Positions 14,101 through 25,907 of a DNA stretch of 64,000 bases are shown here, one piece after another. The notes under the pieces were generated by a model. It was not told the origin of the DNA. It worked only from the letters and a program-made list of their open reading frames with translations, and did not search any database. Position numbers and translations under genes: made by a program. The number at the start of each line of letters is the position of its first letter. Position 1 is the first letter of the stretch. The stretch comes from Daedaleopsis sinensis. Lineage: Eukaryota; Basidiomycota; Agaricomycetes; Polyporales; Polyporaceae. Location: positions 3,472,001-3,536,000 of the forward strand of contig CM066305.1 of NCBI GenBank assembly GCA_033807695.1, in the 5' to 3' direction.

Positions 14101-14937
14101 ACCAGCTGTGAACGCCAGAGTCAGAGTCGGAGGATGAATCTGAGGAGGATTGCTCCGAGGAGTCATCTCCTGCTCCACAGATGGTCATCCGATTGTCAGC
14201 TGCTCTGAACACGGTTCTTATAAGTACTCACCTTCCGAGTCGGTGTCTCCAATTTCTGATGGAGACGAATGGACGCGCAAGGTGATGGGTGAACTAAGCG
14301 TACCGATAGAGTCGGTTAAAGGTGTGGGTGGAAGTGTACCAATCTTGCGGACGATGAGCGCCGCCTGTCCGTGAAGGTGAAGGATTGGAAAGACACCAGC
14401 TAGCAATGGCTTTGCCGTAGCGTACGTGACTGAAGAGCTGATGACGACGATACATGAGTGTCAGCGTCCCCGGGCCCTCATAAAAATAGGGGAAGGATCA
14501 ACTCACCAAAACTCATGTCGAGGATAGATCTCGCGTAGCAGAATGAAAAGCATGTTGATGACTTCGGGTAGCATACTCGTGCTATGAGCTGTGAGAGACG
14601 ACTCTTGCATCACGGTGGCCTGTTCCAGAATCGCGCTGTACTGTGGAAGAGAAACATCATCATCGGCGAACATGTTGTCGTCAAGTTCCACATGTCGACG
14701 CTCCGTTGCTTTGAGGACACGTGTCACATGGAGTTCACGAGCGGCGTTACAGAACACTCCGGGATCCTGACGTGTGGACCATTCAGCATTGACTCTGACC
14801 CAATAAGCATGTAGGTAGTGTAGCAGCGCTGTACATACCTGTAGGATTATACGGCTCGTAGTAGGACGCGGTAGCTGGAGCTCCTTTACAAGCTGTTGAA
14901 CGACTGGTGGATATTGAGGATCTAGCGCGACATTCAT
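11176..14937 (-). CDS. Unrecognised two-module family protein, copy A
   Basis: Not recognised as a named family. About eleven exons can be traced by comparison with copy E, giving roughly 900 residues. Module 1 includes DPGVFC, MLPEVINML, a Ser/Asp-rich linker, GHDQQLLC, SALYHR, CDRTST, GWLDE, LPWRADLHSRLELLWDQE and VEQWAYR. Module 2 runs from VVRDSFCSILHVVE through EFDQEP and KADSIITI to KSVSIWTP. It then has DLHIPLFAAEF, SRMHLLAM, FLRLFGIFRFPLFGLVTTG, and a C-terminal exon with ILDLTNPLDALNVTTFIAYV. The D...ExF/K...glycine-strand layout of module 2 resembles a PD-(D/E)XK fold (inference). No signal peptide or membrane segment. No frame break was noticed, but splicing is only inferred. The sequence is nearly identical to copy E, including introns. 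Confidence 0.65.
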
Positions 14938-15321
14938 AGTAGAATTGTACTGTGGTCAGAAGAAGGTGCTAAACGGGTATGCACTGGCAAATTGGAGAAG
15001 CTCAAGTTTAACGAAGTTCAACAGGACGCGGAACTCCGTTATGTTCAAACTCCAACCTCCTCAACAACATTGGCACAGCCACAGGCGCTTGCAAAGTTAC
15101 TCAACCCAACTTGTCATCGACATCACCACGTCATCGCCGCTATAGATTACTATTCTACTATTATAGCGATCGCGTTACATATTCTGCGCGATGACTAGAC
15201 GAGCTATACGATAGTGGTATGCCGGCGCAAAACATCTAAGCTGGGTATCCGAACCCTTGACATCTAAGACCCGTGTCTAGTACTTAGCGATGCTTCCCCC
15301 TTCAGTTACTTACCACAATCA
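14938..15321. other. Intergenic between copy A start and MCP2-like gene 3' end
   Basis: About 380 bp, A+T-richer than the neighbours. The 30 bp immediately upstream of the copy A ATG (CTGACCACAG...CTACTATGA on the reverse strand) match the DNA upstream of copy E, so homology extends into the promoter. Nothing else recognised. Confidence 0.5.
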
Positions 15322-17535
15322 TTACCCCTCGAACATGCCCTCCGGGACGTCGAGCCCGAGATTCGACTTGGCAAAGTCGCGCATCGTGCGCTCGATTTCA
15401 TCCTCGAAGCTCTCGCCCTTGCGCCCGAAGAGGTGCAGCGCCCACTGGCGCACCTTCGTCCACCAGAAGACGGCGTCGATGGTGAGCATGATCGACTGGA
15501 AGAAGAGGTAGTTCGCGAGCTCGCGGAGGCGCTCCTTGAAGCCGAGCTGGTGGGCGGTGACGAGCGAGCGCGAGGCCCAGTTGCCGGTGATGCGGATCCG
15601 GTTCACGGGGGACGCGAACATCTGATTGTTTCCTGTGGGAGGTAGTCAGATGGAGAGCGCAGTGCATGAGCATACTAAACTTGCCTTGGACGATACTAGG
15701 TACACCAAAGAGCGAAAGAGTCGTGTCAGAGGGCCCAGCCATCCGCCAGCGCATGGACTGGACTCACCGCATATTTCTCCCGATGAAGATCAGCTCTTTT
15801 GGCATCCTGTCCGTGTCCGTCAGGAAGCCCTTCAGCTTCTCCTTCATCATCACGCCCCGCTCGTACTCGTTCATCTTCTCGAAGTCCGGGTTGTGCGTCT
15901 CTTTGAACCGCACGGGCCGCATCAGCGTCGCGCTCGCGAACAGGTCAGGCGTGCCGATCCCCCATTCCTCCGCAACGCTCTTCACGACGTCAAAGTCGAC
16001 GGTGAGGAGCCCCTTCCAGAGTCGCGCGTACTGCTGCTGGAAGCCGTCCGTGACGCGCACGTACAGCCCGTGATCGAGCAGGACGAACTGCGCCTGGCCC
16101 TTCTTCGCGCGCGCGGGGTTCGGGTGCGGACGGATGATGATGTTGCCCGGGTGGGGATCGCAGTGGACCCACCCCCAGTCGAAGATCTGCGCACTGAAGA
16201 GGTCGACCATGGTCTGCATCACCCACTCAGTGCCGCCCTTGAGAGCCGGGAACCGGTCCGCCGGAAGCGGTTCGCGCGGGGAGGTATTCGTGTCGTCGCC
16301 CATGAGCCGTTCGATGCCCGACCTGTCGCTGAGTCGCACGCCGTCGATCCATTCCGCGACCATCACTTTCTTGGTCGAGAGCTCGGTGTAGACCTGCGGG
16401 ATGTAGACACGGTCTGCGATGCGGGACTCCTGGGCGACGAACTGCCTCGTCTTGAGTGCGTTCTGGACTTCGAGCTCGAAGTCGAGCTCACGGCGCAGAT
16501 GATCGTTGATAAAATCTGCGTACTCGTTCCTCAGTTTCGGCTGTCTGCTTGTAGACGCAAGAAGGAATACGCACCGACGGCAAAGCATACTGGGAGATGG
16601 AAGAGCCAGTGCTCATATATCCACATACATGCACGGAACGCACCGAGGTCCCACTCGACCTGTTTGCTCACGTCTGGCTTCTGAATCTTGACAGCGACCC
16701 ATGTCTCCGAGCCGTCGTCCGTCTTGAGCTTTGCGCGGTGTACCTGGGCGATGCTTGCGCTAGCCGCAGCCTGTTCTTCGAAAATCTCAAAAACGCCGTC
16801 GGGACCAGCGGGCGGACGTCCGAACTCGGACAAGAAGACCCGTTCGACGGTCGAGTATGGAACTTGGGGCGCGTCGTCAAACAGCTTGCCGAACTTCTCG
16901 CGCATAGGGCGAGGGAGCAGTGCGGCGTTGTTAGCGAATGCTTGGCCTGGAGACCACGTCAGATCGCGGACGCGGCAGACCGTCAGGTGTATGTGCACGC
17001 ACCGATTTTGATGTAGAGACCCCCATTACACGTGAGCAAGTCGTATACGCGCTGCGCGACACGCTCTTGTAGGGCAGGGATTCCTTCGACCTTGTCTGGT
17101 TTGAAATTTAGCTTGTAGTCTATCGCGATCACAGCACACTGTGAATTCGGAGTGTGTGAGCCGGGATTATACGTGCAGAACGGGCATTCGTGCCGCTCCC
17201 TCAGAGGAGTACGTCTTGTACGACAAATTTCGACCTCCAAGCCAAGGAATACTCACAGTCCAAGCTGTCCTCAAATTACGCCGTATGGCCGACGCGTTGA
17301 ATTCGCGATCCACCCCATATGCCACGCCCAACCCCGCCAGGACGTACAGACCCCGCCGCGCATACCGTCGCAAGCGAGAGTCAGACTTCGTTCCAGTTTG
17401 CTGATTTGTTGTGTATGGGGCCGTTTTGAACACAAAACCATTAACGTTATGTCGCGTGAGGCATCTTGCTGGGAAACTGAATGCGACCCGGGCCGTTGTG
17501 CCAGGGCGACATGACGGCCTCAGTCTCGCGTACAT
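15322..17535 (-). CDS. MCP2: Mitochondrial ABC1/ADCK1-type atypical kinase (Mcp2-like)
   Basis: Member of the ABC1/ADCK/UbiB kinase-like family. The closest family type is yeast Mcp2 / animal ADCK1, linked to mitochondrial lipid homeostasis (known). The N-terminus is rich in Arg and Ser with no acidic residues for about 50 residues, fitting a mitochondrial presequence, followed by the hydrophobic GLYVLAGLGVAYGV. Motifs in order: LYIKIGQAFANNAALLP (the KxGQ signature, split by an intron), the Ala-rich loop AAASASIAQVHRA, VAVKIQKP with the kinase lysine, RRELDFELEVQNA, WVHCDPHPGNIII and the DFG-like LLDHGLY. The C-terminus is helical. About 580 residues in five or more exons. Start at the first ATG giving the targeting sequence. 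Confidence 0.9.
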
Positions 17536-17720
17536 TGCCTATGAGCAAGGGTGGCGTCCTCCAGGTAGCAAAGAGAGTCTAAGAAGAGAAGACAGAGCGT
17601 TCAGACCATCGTTTGCAGGCAGCGGACAAGGTGGTGGGTCCAGCGAGAGTAGGTGAGCTCAGCGGCTACTAGCTATTTATGACGCAACCACTCGGCACCC
17701 AGTATATCCTCCCCTCGCGA

Positions 17721-17730
17721 GGTTAGGGTT
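17721..17730 (+). promoter_or_regulatory. Telobox-like GGTTAGGGTT, 190 bp upstream of the MCP2-like gene
   Basis: Perfect TTAGGG-containing motif in the 325-bp gap between the MCP2-like start (17535) and the TCF25 stop (17861). Similar motifs lie upstream of NDUFB7, SCO1 and IMPDH in this window. Function is inferred from known telobox-binding Myb factors in fungi. Confidence 0.4.
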
Positions 17731-17860
17731 ACGTGGGGGTGTACTTCTTGAATCAATGACCATGGGTGCTACGTCCCGATATACTTTGGATACACATGCT
17801 GGTGTACACGGAATTGTGCATAAGATAGATATTGATGATCACGCATGTGCACATGCATCC

Positions 17861-20616
17861 CTAGTCGACGCCTCCGGCATCGCGCAATTGGTGGTCTTCT
17901 TCGTCAGACGACTCTTCGTTTGCGGTGTTACCGCCGCCTCCCCAGAAACGGCCAATCACGGAGCGCAGGAACCGTACAGGTAGCGGCTGGTACCAGAGCC
18001 GTCGTCAGCAAGTGCACAACGCAAGCAACAAAGTCGCAGAACTCACTGCGACCTCCTCCTCGTCCTCTTCCTCGTCGCCGTCCTCATCCTCATCTCCCTC
18101 TTCTGCGTTCTCCGCTGCGGCTGCCCTCGGGATAGCAGGCGCGTGCGGCGCATCCTCAACATCCTCCAAGTCCTCCGGGTCCACGAAGTCAACCATGACC
18201 TCCCCGCCCGGCATGCCGCCCGGCATCGCGCCCTCGCCCTGCTGCGGTGGGATCTGGTCCGCCATCGCGCCGAGCGCGAGGAAGAGGTCTTCGAGCTCCT
18301 CCTCCTGCATCTGCCCCGCCCACTGCGCAAACTGGACGACGCCGCCCGGGAAGCGCTGCTGGATGACCGGCTGCGCGTCCCAGAAGCCGACGAGCTGCGC
18401 GCGGAACGCAGCGTCGGGCACGAGTCGCTCGAGGAGGCGCGCGTCCTGCCTGCGCGAGCGTGGCCGCGCGGCGAGCATGTCCTCGACCCCGCGGAAGAAC
18501 TCGCCGTCGTACTCGTTCCCGCGCGTCGGCGGCGGGAGCGGGTCGCACGCGAGGTGCCGCGCGTCGCGGACCGCGCTCGGGAGGAACGGCAGGAGGCTGC
18601 GGCACGCCGCCTCGTTGACGAGGACGTGGCGGTAGATGGAGTACGCGAGTGATGGGGAGTCGAACCGGCCTGAAAATGCTTTCGGTGCGGCTGGTGAGGA
18701 GGTGGGGAGGGAGGGCAGGACGGCGGACACCGCTGTAGCGAACCAAGACGCGCGCGCGGCGGGCTTCCACAGGGAGGATGAACGAGTAGCGTAGAGGTGC
18801 GACAAGAGGTGCAGGATCGATTGACTGTCGGAAACCAACCAGCTAGACATACGCGGTGAATGAATAAGCAACGATTGAACACGGTGACACCAACCTTCGA
18901 TCCGTTTGTATCCTGAATGCAGGATGGCCACGAATATCGCCGCTCAACGAGATGTCGGCCTTGTCGGCCAAGAGAGGGACAACAGAGGGGAACGTGCGGA
19001 TAGCGTACTCCAATGCGTGTGTACTCTGCTCACGGATCTAGGCTTCGTTAGAAAGGGATGATACTCGGGAAGAGACGCAATCTACCTTGCTCCCAGATCC
19101 TTCCTCACGAATGAACAAAGCCAGCGCTCGGGCGTACGCTATTCCAGGTAGAAGGTTCGGTACTATCCGCCGAGTATAAGTGGATTTACTGTCCTGAGAT
19201 TCTTTCTCGACGTCGGACTGGAATAGATCCCAGAGGTCGATGAGCCACTGAGACATTCCTGCCTTGATAGCCAGATAGTCGAGATGGAGCAGCGTGCCGT
19301 GAGGATCCGTCCAGGGGTCAAGCGCGTACAGCAGGCGAGCGAACTCGAACGCTGTCCGAACACATCCCCGACGCTGCAAGTCGGTGACTTGCCGGTGGAG
19401 AGCGAGGAAGAACGGTCGGTTCTCTACATGGTCAAAGTCAAGGCGGTTGGCTCCGCTGGTGAAGTTGAATGCGCCAACGAAAGCACGCTCGTACGTGAAC
19501 AGCGAGCGATCGACGTAGTCCGCCGCGGTGCTGTGTTCTTCTCGATGGTGGTAAACTTCCGACAACTGCAAGAGCGTGTCGGCATGGTAGGGCAGTAGTC
19601 GCAAGACCTGCCAGAAACCCTCGGGGTCGCCAGAGAGAACGGTGCGCATGAAGTCGAAGGTCACTGCGCGGTACTTTTTGCTGTACTCTACCGTCCATAT
19701 CTTCTCCCCGTGTAGAGGTTGACGAGAATGTCGACGCAGGCTGTCGTCGACCTCCTCTTCCGTAAGCAGCCGCACCGACAAACCCTCGCGAAGTTGTGCG
19801 GGCCACCAGGTCGGTTTCGGCCGTGTCAGATTTGAACGTTGCGCCGCGGACTGTCGCGACGAACCAGAAGATGAGCTGCCCTTCGCCGCAGATACGACCT
19901 TAGAGCCGAAGAACTTGCGAAGCTCAGCTTCGCTGTCGAGGTGAGACAGTGATACTGAGAGGAGACCAGCGAGCGAGCGCGCAGTGGCAGGGGACGATGC
20001 GGGAGCAGAAGTAGATGCAAGTTGGTGCTTGAGGTCAGGATATTTCAGGGATAGCTCTGCGAGGGCTTTGTCGACATCATCCATCTCTTCTTTCTGTTTA
20101 TCCTTCGCCTTTTGCTTCTTGAGAGCCTTCCGCTCCTTTTTCGATGGTCCAGCGGGAGTGGAGGGGGTTGAAGGTCGTTCGGGCTCTGGTTCGGGGGAGA
20201 CAAGTTCAGGTGCCGGGGAGTGAACAGACGAAGCTGCGGGCCCCTTCTTTTTCTTCTTCTTCTGTTACAATAACAGAAAGTGTACATCCTGGCACTGTCA
20301 GGCCATGGACGGGAGATATCGCAAGGGAAGAAGCTCACGAGCCTTCTTGGACTTTGCCGCACGAGTCTGCCCATGAATATCTTCCTCCTCGCTCTGCTCA
20401 TCCTCGTCTCCCGCGCCCATTAGCTGGAGTACGCTCAGTACAGCCCTCCATAGCACTGTATCATCCACTTACTGCAGCAAATCCACCCACAGGAGGGACC
20501 TTCGACAGCACCGGAGAGTCCTCTTCTGATTGATCATCGACATCATGAGTAGTGTCTTGGAGGGCTTGCAGTTTTTCCTGTTCACGAATTTGTCTTTTGC
20601 TCAGCCTCGGCGGCAT
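17861..20616 (-). CDS. RQC1: TCF25 / Rqc1 family protein (ribosome quality control)
   Basis: Homologue of TCF25 (Nulp1) and yeast Rqc1, a subunit of the ribosome quality control complex that ubiquitinates nascent chains on stalled 60S subunits (known). The start is MPPRLSKRQIREQE at 20616. An acidic and Lys-rich disordered N-terminal third follows, with a KKKKKK run and a KKERKALKKQKAKDKQK stretch. The conserved core is FFGSKVV, PTWWPAQLREGLSVRLL, WTVEYSKKYRAVTFDFM, LLPYHADTLLQLSEVYHHREEHSTAADYVDR, NRPFFLALHRQ, RTAFEFARLLYALDPWTDP and MSQWLIDLWDLF. The final small exon (near 17982-17861) gives PLPVRFLRSVIGRFWGGGGN and an acidic tail. About 750 residues. It overlaps no neighbour. Confidence 0.92.
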
Positions 20617-20746
20617 GCTTTGAAGCACAAACCACACCGAAGTAGCGGCGGGGTGAAGCCTGGTGGAGCTAAGGCAGAGAGGAGTCAAACATCTAAGTCT
20701 TAGTCTAGGAGGGAGGACCTGGAGAACCTGCAGGCGCCCTGCATTT

Positions 20747-20756
20747 GTCACGTGAC
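20747..20756. promoter_or_regulatory. Palindromic E-box GTCACGTGAC upstream of TCF25/RQC1
   Basis: Perfect 10-bp palindrome 131 bp upstream of the TCF25 start. A matching TCACGTGA lies 110 bp upstream of RPN10. CACGTG is the known site of bHLH factors such as Cbf1. A regulatory role here is inference. Confidence 0.4.
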
Positions 20757-21003
20757 TAAAACGTTAAGAATCATAAACCGCCGCGGCACCGAAAGTTGGT
20801 TAGTAACCTTGAATTTGTTTGAGACGTTCGAACTTCAAACGTAGTACGTACTGTGACAGTGAGTACTGAGTACCGTTGAGGCTCCCGGGTTCTGACCGAA
20901 ACTGCTTAGGACAGTGACGTAGAGTCCAGCTTGTCCGGGCTTCAACCAACGACCACAGCAGCGACGCTCTCATGCTTTCGACTCGAACTCTGAACCTCAA
21001 CTT
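20757..21003. other. Intergenic between TCF25 promoter and family copy B
   Basis: No gene recognised. The reverse frame at 20800-21117 is a shadow of the copy B first exon and its flank. Confidence 0.45.
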
Positions 21004-24000
21004 TGCGCGTATCCTGACGTTGTGTAAAAGCATCTTGAACTGCTCAAAACACCAATTCCACGTTGCATCTTCTCTCAGGTGATCATTAAAGTGGTGGCCA
21101 GTCGATGTCGTACGCACTCATCACTTGCCATCGCAATAGGATCCTGCAATCTTCTGCGAAACCGCTCGTTCTCTCCACCAGAATCGCGTGAATACCACGC
21201 GTTTCTCTCGTCCCATCGACGACAGCATAGATACGCCAACGAACGACCTCTCCATCGAAGCATATGGCGCGATACTGGAACAATGCACCGCAATGCAAGT
21301 CACGCCTAGGGTGGTTCTCCCCGAAGTGCTGAACATGCTCACTCTCATTCTGCGTCACGTCTACCCGCATCATGTACTTTGGTCCGTGTATCCAATGCAC
21401 ATGTTGTATATTTTACTGACTTTGATCGACTACAGCGATTCGGTGGCGTACGCGGTTGCGAAACCTGCCCAACTCGAGTTTGCACCTGCGCTACGTCTAC
21501 ATAGAGAGGCAGTCCTTCTCGTGTGCATGCGTTATCAAGAGAGGAATGGCGACCAGCTTGCCGCAGACTCTGACCTCGAAACCGATGCCTCAAGGTCGCA
21601 ATGCGGCAGTGGCAGTTCAAATATATTGGGTAAAAATACACGGCATGGTATTAACACTTGTACTGATCGGCGGAAATTTCAAGATGATAACCAAACCTCA
21701 ACGGATGGTGCTGAAGAATACGAGGACTGCGATCAACGCTACGATGCCGAACTGGAAGATGATGAAGATGAGTACGGTCGCCCTCCATGCGCTGGTCACG
21801 ACCGCCAGTTACTGTGTCCAAGTCCAGGCGATCCAGAATTGGATGGACCAGCGATTGCTTGCGTCGACGACGACGAAGGCATCGTGCCTCTTATGACTAG
21901 TGCCCTATACCATCGATGGAATCATGGGATGCGAGGAGCACTGATCGGCTTCGTCTGCGATAGAACCAGCACGGTGATTCGCGTCGTTTTGGGATGGCTT
22001 GACGAGAGAATCGCAGAAGGGGACAATCTGGTGAGCTTCCTGCACTGCGGAAGTTTTATTGTACTGAGCTTAATCATAGCCTAGAGCCCATTTCACCGCC
22101 TTCGCGCGATATGGCGACTGTTCGACCTTAGGGACCCGATAGAAGCTGCCTCCCTACTTCTCTTCCTGCGCAAGTCGAGATTGGTTCCTAGTAACGATGC
22201 GCCGACTACTCCCTTGGCCATGTTGTCTTGGCGGGCAGATATCCATTCTCTGGTCGAAGGCTCTAGTCACCAATTCAGTCTATACGACGAAGAGGGGATT
22301 AGACGATGGTACTCTGGTATATATAGAGATGATGAGTGCAGGTATGTCTCTGCAACTTGCACCTCTTTTTATGTCTTACCAGCGCCCGATACTACCATCT
22401 ACAAACCTACAAACAAGAGAACCGATGTCCGAGTGCGTACCTTCCGCTCACAATCACGGTGCATATGTCATTTAACCAGTCAATAGACCTAGACTTGCTC
22501 TTGGCAACGAGCTTACTATCGCACAACTGAAAAACCCGGAGTGAGTTAGCGATAGTCTACACGGTCTGTCATAATACTTGTTGTGCTCACCCACCATGCA
22601 GGGGTCAAGGCGGTGAAAATAGTAGCAAGTTTACTAGCATGAAGACGTTACAATCAGTCTACGGTTCAGGCGTATCAGCATCTACGAATCACTCTCGTAA
22701 ATATGTTGTTACACAACATACGGGACTTCCTCGTTGTCACACTTACTTCTATGCGTGGAAAGCTATATTATACTCCAGGGCAGCGGGAGCTGACAAGACC
22801 GCACCTATACCTGCAGCATACGTAAACGCAACATCTCTGGTTCAATTCTCGGGTAATCTAGTAAGATCACAGTGAGCCTTCGTTTTCCGAGTCGTGACAG
22901 TTTGTTTTTGCAGTATCAACTTCAACATAACTGTCCTAGTCTTCATTTCGATCGATTCATCTCCTCACTGCGAGAGCAATACCTGCAGTGTTGTAACAAC
23001 AACAAGTTCATTGGATATATGACACCCCAGGTCGAAGCCGTTGTCAAGAACAGTTTTTGCATGATCATGCACGTAGTGGAAGAAGCGCAAGCACTTGCTG
23101 AGGTCGAGCCTCTTCGTCCAGAGGACGGATCGTCTGCGTCCTCGGCTATGACGCTCACCAGGGTCTACAACGAGGCAACCTTCCGTCACCAATGGGATCA
23201 GTTGGCTACGACAATAGTTCAACGATGTGCTTCGGCTGACGTGCAGTACGAGTGAGGATTCGTCAACGTATGTTCATTTATGTCACGGCGCTGATCATGT
23301 CTGTAGGCGTGAAGCGTCTCTTTCATATCCCGAGAATCCTCTTATCCACGACCCCCACTACGCCGCTCTGTCCAACATCTCCGATCTCTTTAATACGGTC
23401 TATCCTTATCCAACTCACAGACAACCGGATGCTCGCAAAGCGTTCCAATACTGGGCACTTGCCAGCGCTCACTTGGAACGCGATCACGCCCAGGAAGAGT
23501 TCGACGAAGAACCCATTGGGGGCATAGCCGACGGTATCATCTCTCTCACGATTCCTTCGGTGTTCTCTGCTGGTGATATAGCCCAAGAGGTGTCCATCTG
23601 GGCGCCGACAATGGTGAAGGAGAAACCAAGTGTTTCTGACGAGGTCAGCGGCGACGATAGCGACGCCGGGCTGCGCTTTGGCAGTAGCCTCCTTGGCAGT
23701 AAAGCAAAATCGTCCGCACGGCCATCATACTCGCAACAACAGCAAGAGGCCTTCGCGGTAGCCATGCGAGTGGACTCCTGTGTCATTCAATCCGACGCGC
23801 CTGGATCTGTGCCAATGTCCGACTCCGAGTCTAGGTCTGCAGCTGACTCTATCGTCCGGTCGTTGGAAAACATGCAGATCGAGAGCCAGGAAGAGCTCAA
23901 GGTCACATCTCTACAACGACTTCCGCCCGGCCCCTGCGACCTCCATATCCCGCTGTTAGCAGCCGTATACAAGGGATACAAATGTGACACATTGGGAAAT

Positions 24001-24719
24001 ATGGCAATGGACCAGGGCCGTCTTCACCAGGTCGCGATCACGACCTTCTTGCGTCTCTTCAATATCGCACGTTTCCCCATCTTCGGCCTAGTGACGAAGG
24101 GTTCGTCCGGAGTCATGACATGTTCATGGGCTGATAGCGTTGAAATCAACTCCACCGCATCGGACAGCGACGGTGGGTCGTCAGAGTCTGCGCAGAGTGA
24201 GCACGAAGTGAGTAATTCTGTCATCTCGTAAAGTTGGAATCGCTGCTCACTGGCACGAGCCCGTGTTCACAGGTGATATGGATGTCAGATCAGGATGCTG
24301 TCGTCGTCGACCTGACCAACCCACTCGATGCGCTCAACGTAGCGACATTCATCGCGTACATCGTGTGCCATCACGCTCCCGTTATGCGCAAGCTGTTCCA
24401 AGCCGCGGACAGTTTTGACGCTGCCGCGCTGAACCAGCATCTTTCTCGTGCCGGAGAACCGGACTCCCTGCCGCTGCAGAAAGCGCGGCAGATGAGAACA
24501 GCGGATGCTGTGTGGAAGAAGCAGCAGATCCCTGTCCCGGATGTCGTCAAGGATGCTGCCACTGCGGCAGTCGGAACTAAGGACTCTTGCAAGTCGTCAA
24601 AAGCTGACCCGACTCTCGAAGACGCCAGTGGGTCCGTTAAGGAAGAGACGACCTGGTACGATGGAGGCGCCGCACTAGACCGAGTGAGATTCGAAAGGAA
24701 GGAGAGCCTCTACACGTAA
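21004..24719 (+). pseudogene. Divergent family copy B, probably degenerate
   Basis: Same exon order as copies A and E but far more diverged. The first exon aligns (YPDVV, then ELLKTPIP) but carries an in-frame TAA at 21025-21027 where A and E have a Gln codon. Exon 2 (DPAIFC, AYGAILEQCTAMQ, VLPEVLNML), exon 4 (GHDRQLLC, SALYHR, CDRTSTVIRVVLGWLDE) and a module 1 end (FDLRDPIEAASLLLFLRK) are recognisable. The last is out of frame with its upstream part near 22115. Module 2 is an uninterrupted 334-codon frame at 23227-24231 with EEFDEEPIGG, ADGIISLTIP, CDLHIPLLAAVYKG and FPIFGLVTKGSSGVMTC. The last exon (about 24273-24719) has VVDLTNPLDALNVATFIAYIV. Codons after 24719 (KKEAAV...) suggest a shifted C-terminal extension. 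The 5' half looks broken; the 3' half may still be expressed. Confidence 0.6.
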
Positions 24720-25033
24720 CAAGAAGGAAGCAGCGGTCCGAGTCGAGCAGGAGGCCGGCGACGCGACCAGCGGTAACGGGAGTGGTACGGGGGCGCAGGT
24801 CGAGTCCAGCAAGTAGACCAACTTGCTTGGTAATAGATCATCGAACTGCCTCAAGAAATTGAAGAAGCTGAACTTATGTAGGTGTTGTGACGTCGATGGG
24901 TAAATTTGGCTTTTCAGTTCCTGTGCCCTTAAGGTTTGGTCAATGTGTAGGTGCATTCTTGAGTTTGACTGTCCTCTCGCCGCGCACGCCGAACACCGCC
25001 GCGGATTGAACTTGAACCACGGCCGACTCGGCC

Positions 25034-25432
25034 GCGACGCTTATATGAAAATCTACGAACAGAGGCGCTTTGCTGACGTTGATGTGTGTGCTCTTCGCGA
25101 CCTCCTTCGTATGACTATGAATTCCTTGACGACTGACGATTCTCCTCCTATTCCAGGTCACAATGATTGCCGACCAGCATGCCACTATCCTCGACTTGAC
25201 GAATCCACTTGATGCACTCAATGTGGCCACTTTCATTGCATACGTCGTCCTCGAACACGCTCCTCGGATTCGCGACCTGTTCTCACGCGACCTGCAACCC
25301 CAGTCTGACCCTGAAGCGAAGTATCTCCACGACCAGCCTACGCACGACTCGAACGCCGTGAGACCAATTGAGGTGGTGCAAAAGATGACGGCCGAAGACG
25401 GTGCTAAGTGGAAGAAGCAGAAAGATGCCTGA
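25034..25432 (+). pseudogene. 3' fragment C of a family gene (A/E subtype)
   Basis: Begins inside an exon homologous to copy E (DAYM...YEQRRFADVDV), followed by an intron and the full last exon ending at TGA 25430-25432. That exon has ATILDLTNPLDALNVATFIAYVVLEHAP and KMTAEDGAKWKKQK. It is much closer to copies A and E than to its neighbour B. Its 3' flank (to about 25490) matches that of copy A. There is no upstream half, so it is a truncated duplicate lying in tandem behind copy B. Confidence 0.75.
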
Positions 25433-25907
25433 AGCGAGGTCAGTCATCCATGGCTCCCACGTACAGTCTCCTGCGGATCCAACCGTAAAGCTGGAGGTCA
25501 CGGTTGGCGTTTGGATTTTCGAAGTACCGAGTTGATCTGTGCACTTAATTAATCATCCTGCTCTTACCGACTGTTCCTCCATATAGGATAAGAGTTGAAC
25601 GCGGGGAGGCTGGCTGTACATTCGCGCACCTCTGTTGCAAACCGCAATAATCAACTAATATCTCGACAACAGCAAGTAGTATAGTCACCTTTGCGCATAC
25701 ACCCGCCCTTCCTGACCCTGTCCTGGCCTCGTCCGAATCCACGAGCGGTGTGCATCCGTCTGTCAAAGCATGAACCTACGTATGTTCTTACCTCCACGTC
25801 GTGTATCCTATTGCCTGTCCTATGTCGGCTGTGGTGGAGCGATATCCCAATAATCACACGCGGTATTCCAATTCACTCACGAAGCAAACTGCGTCTACAG
25901 ATCCAAC
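25433..25907. other. Intergenic between fragment C and URB1 3' end
   Basis: The first about 60 bp are the family 3' flank. The remainder (about 400 bp) holds no recognised gene. It is the convergent 3' region of fragment C and URB1. Confidence 0.5.

Noticed and set aside
11176..14937. Copy A as two separate genes (module 1 and module 2)
   Set aside because: A linking exon (YARVGEAPTRM... in A, YTRVGDVPTRM... in E) keeps the frame open between the modules, so one gene is simpler, though not proven.
15626..16684. 352-codon forward open frame opposite the MCP2-like gene
   Set aside because: Shadow frame; the reverse strand has the complete ABC1 kinase motifs.
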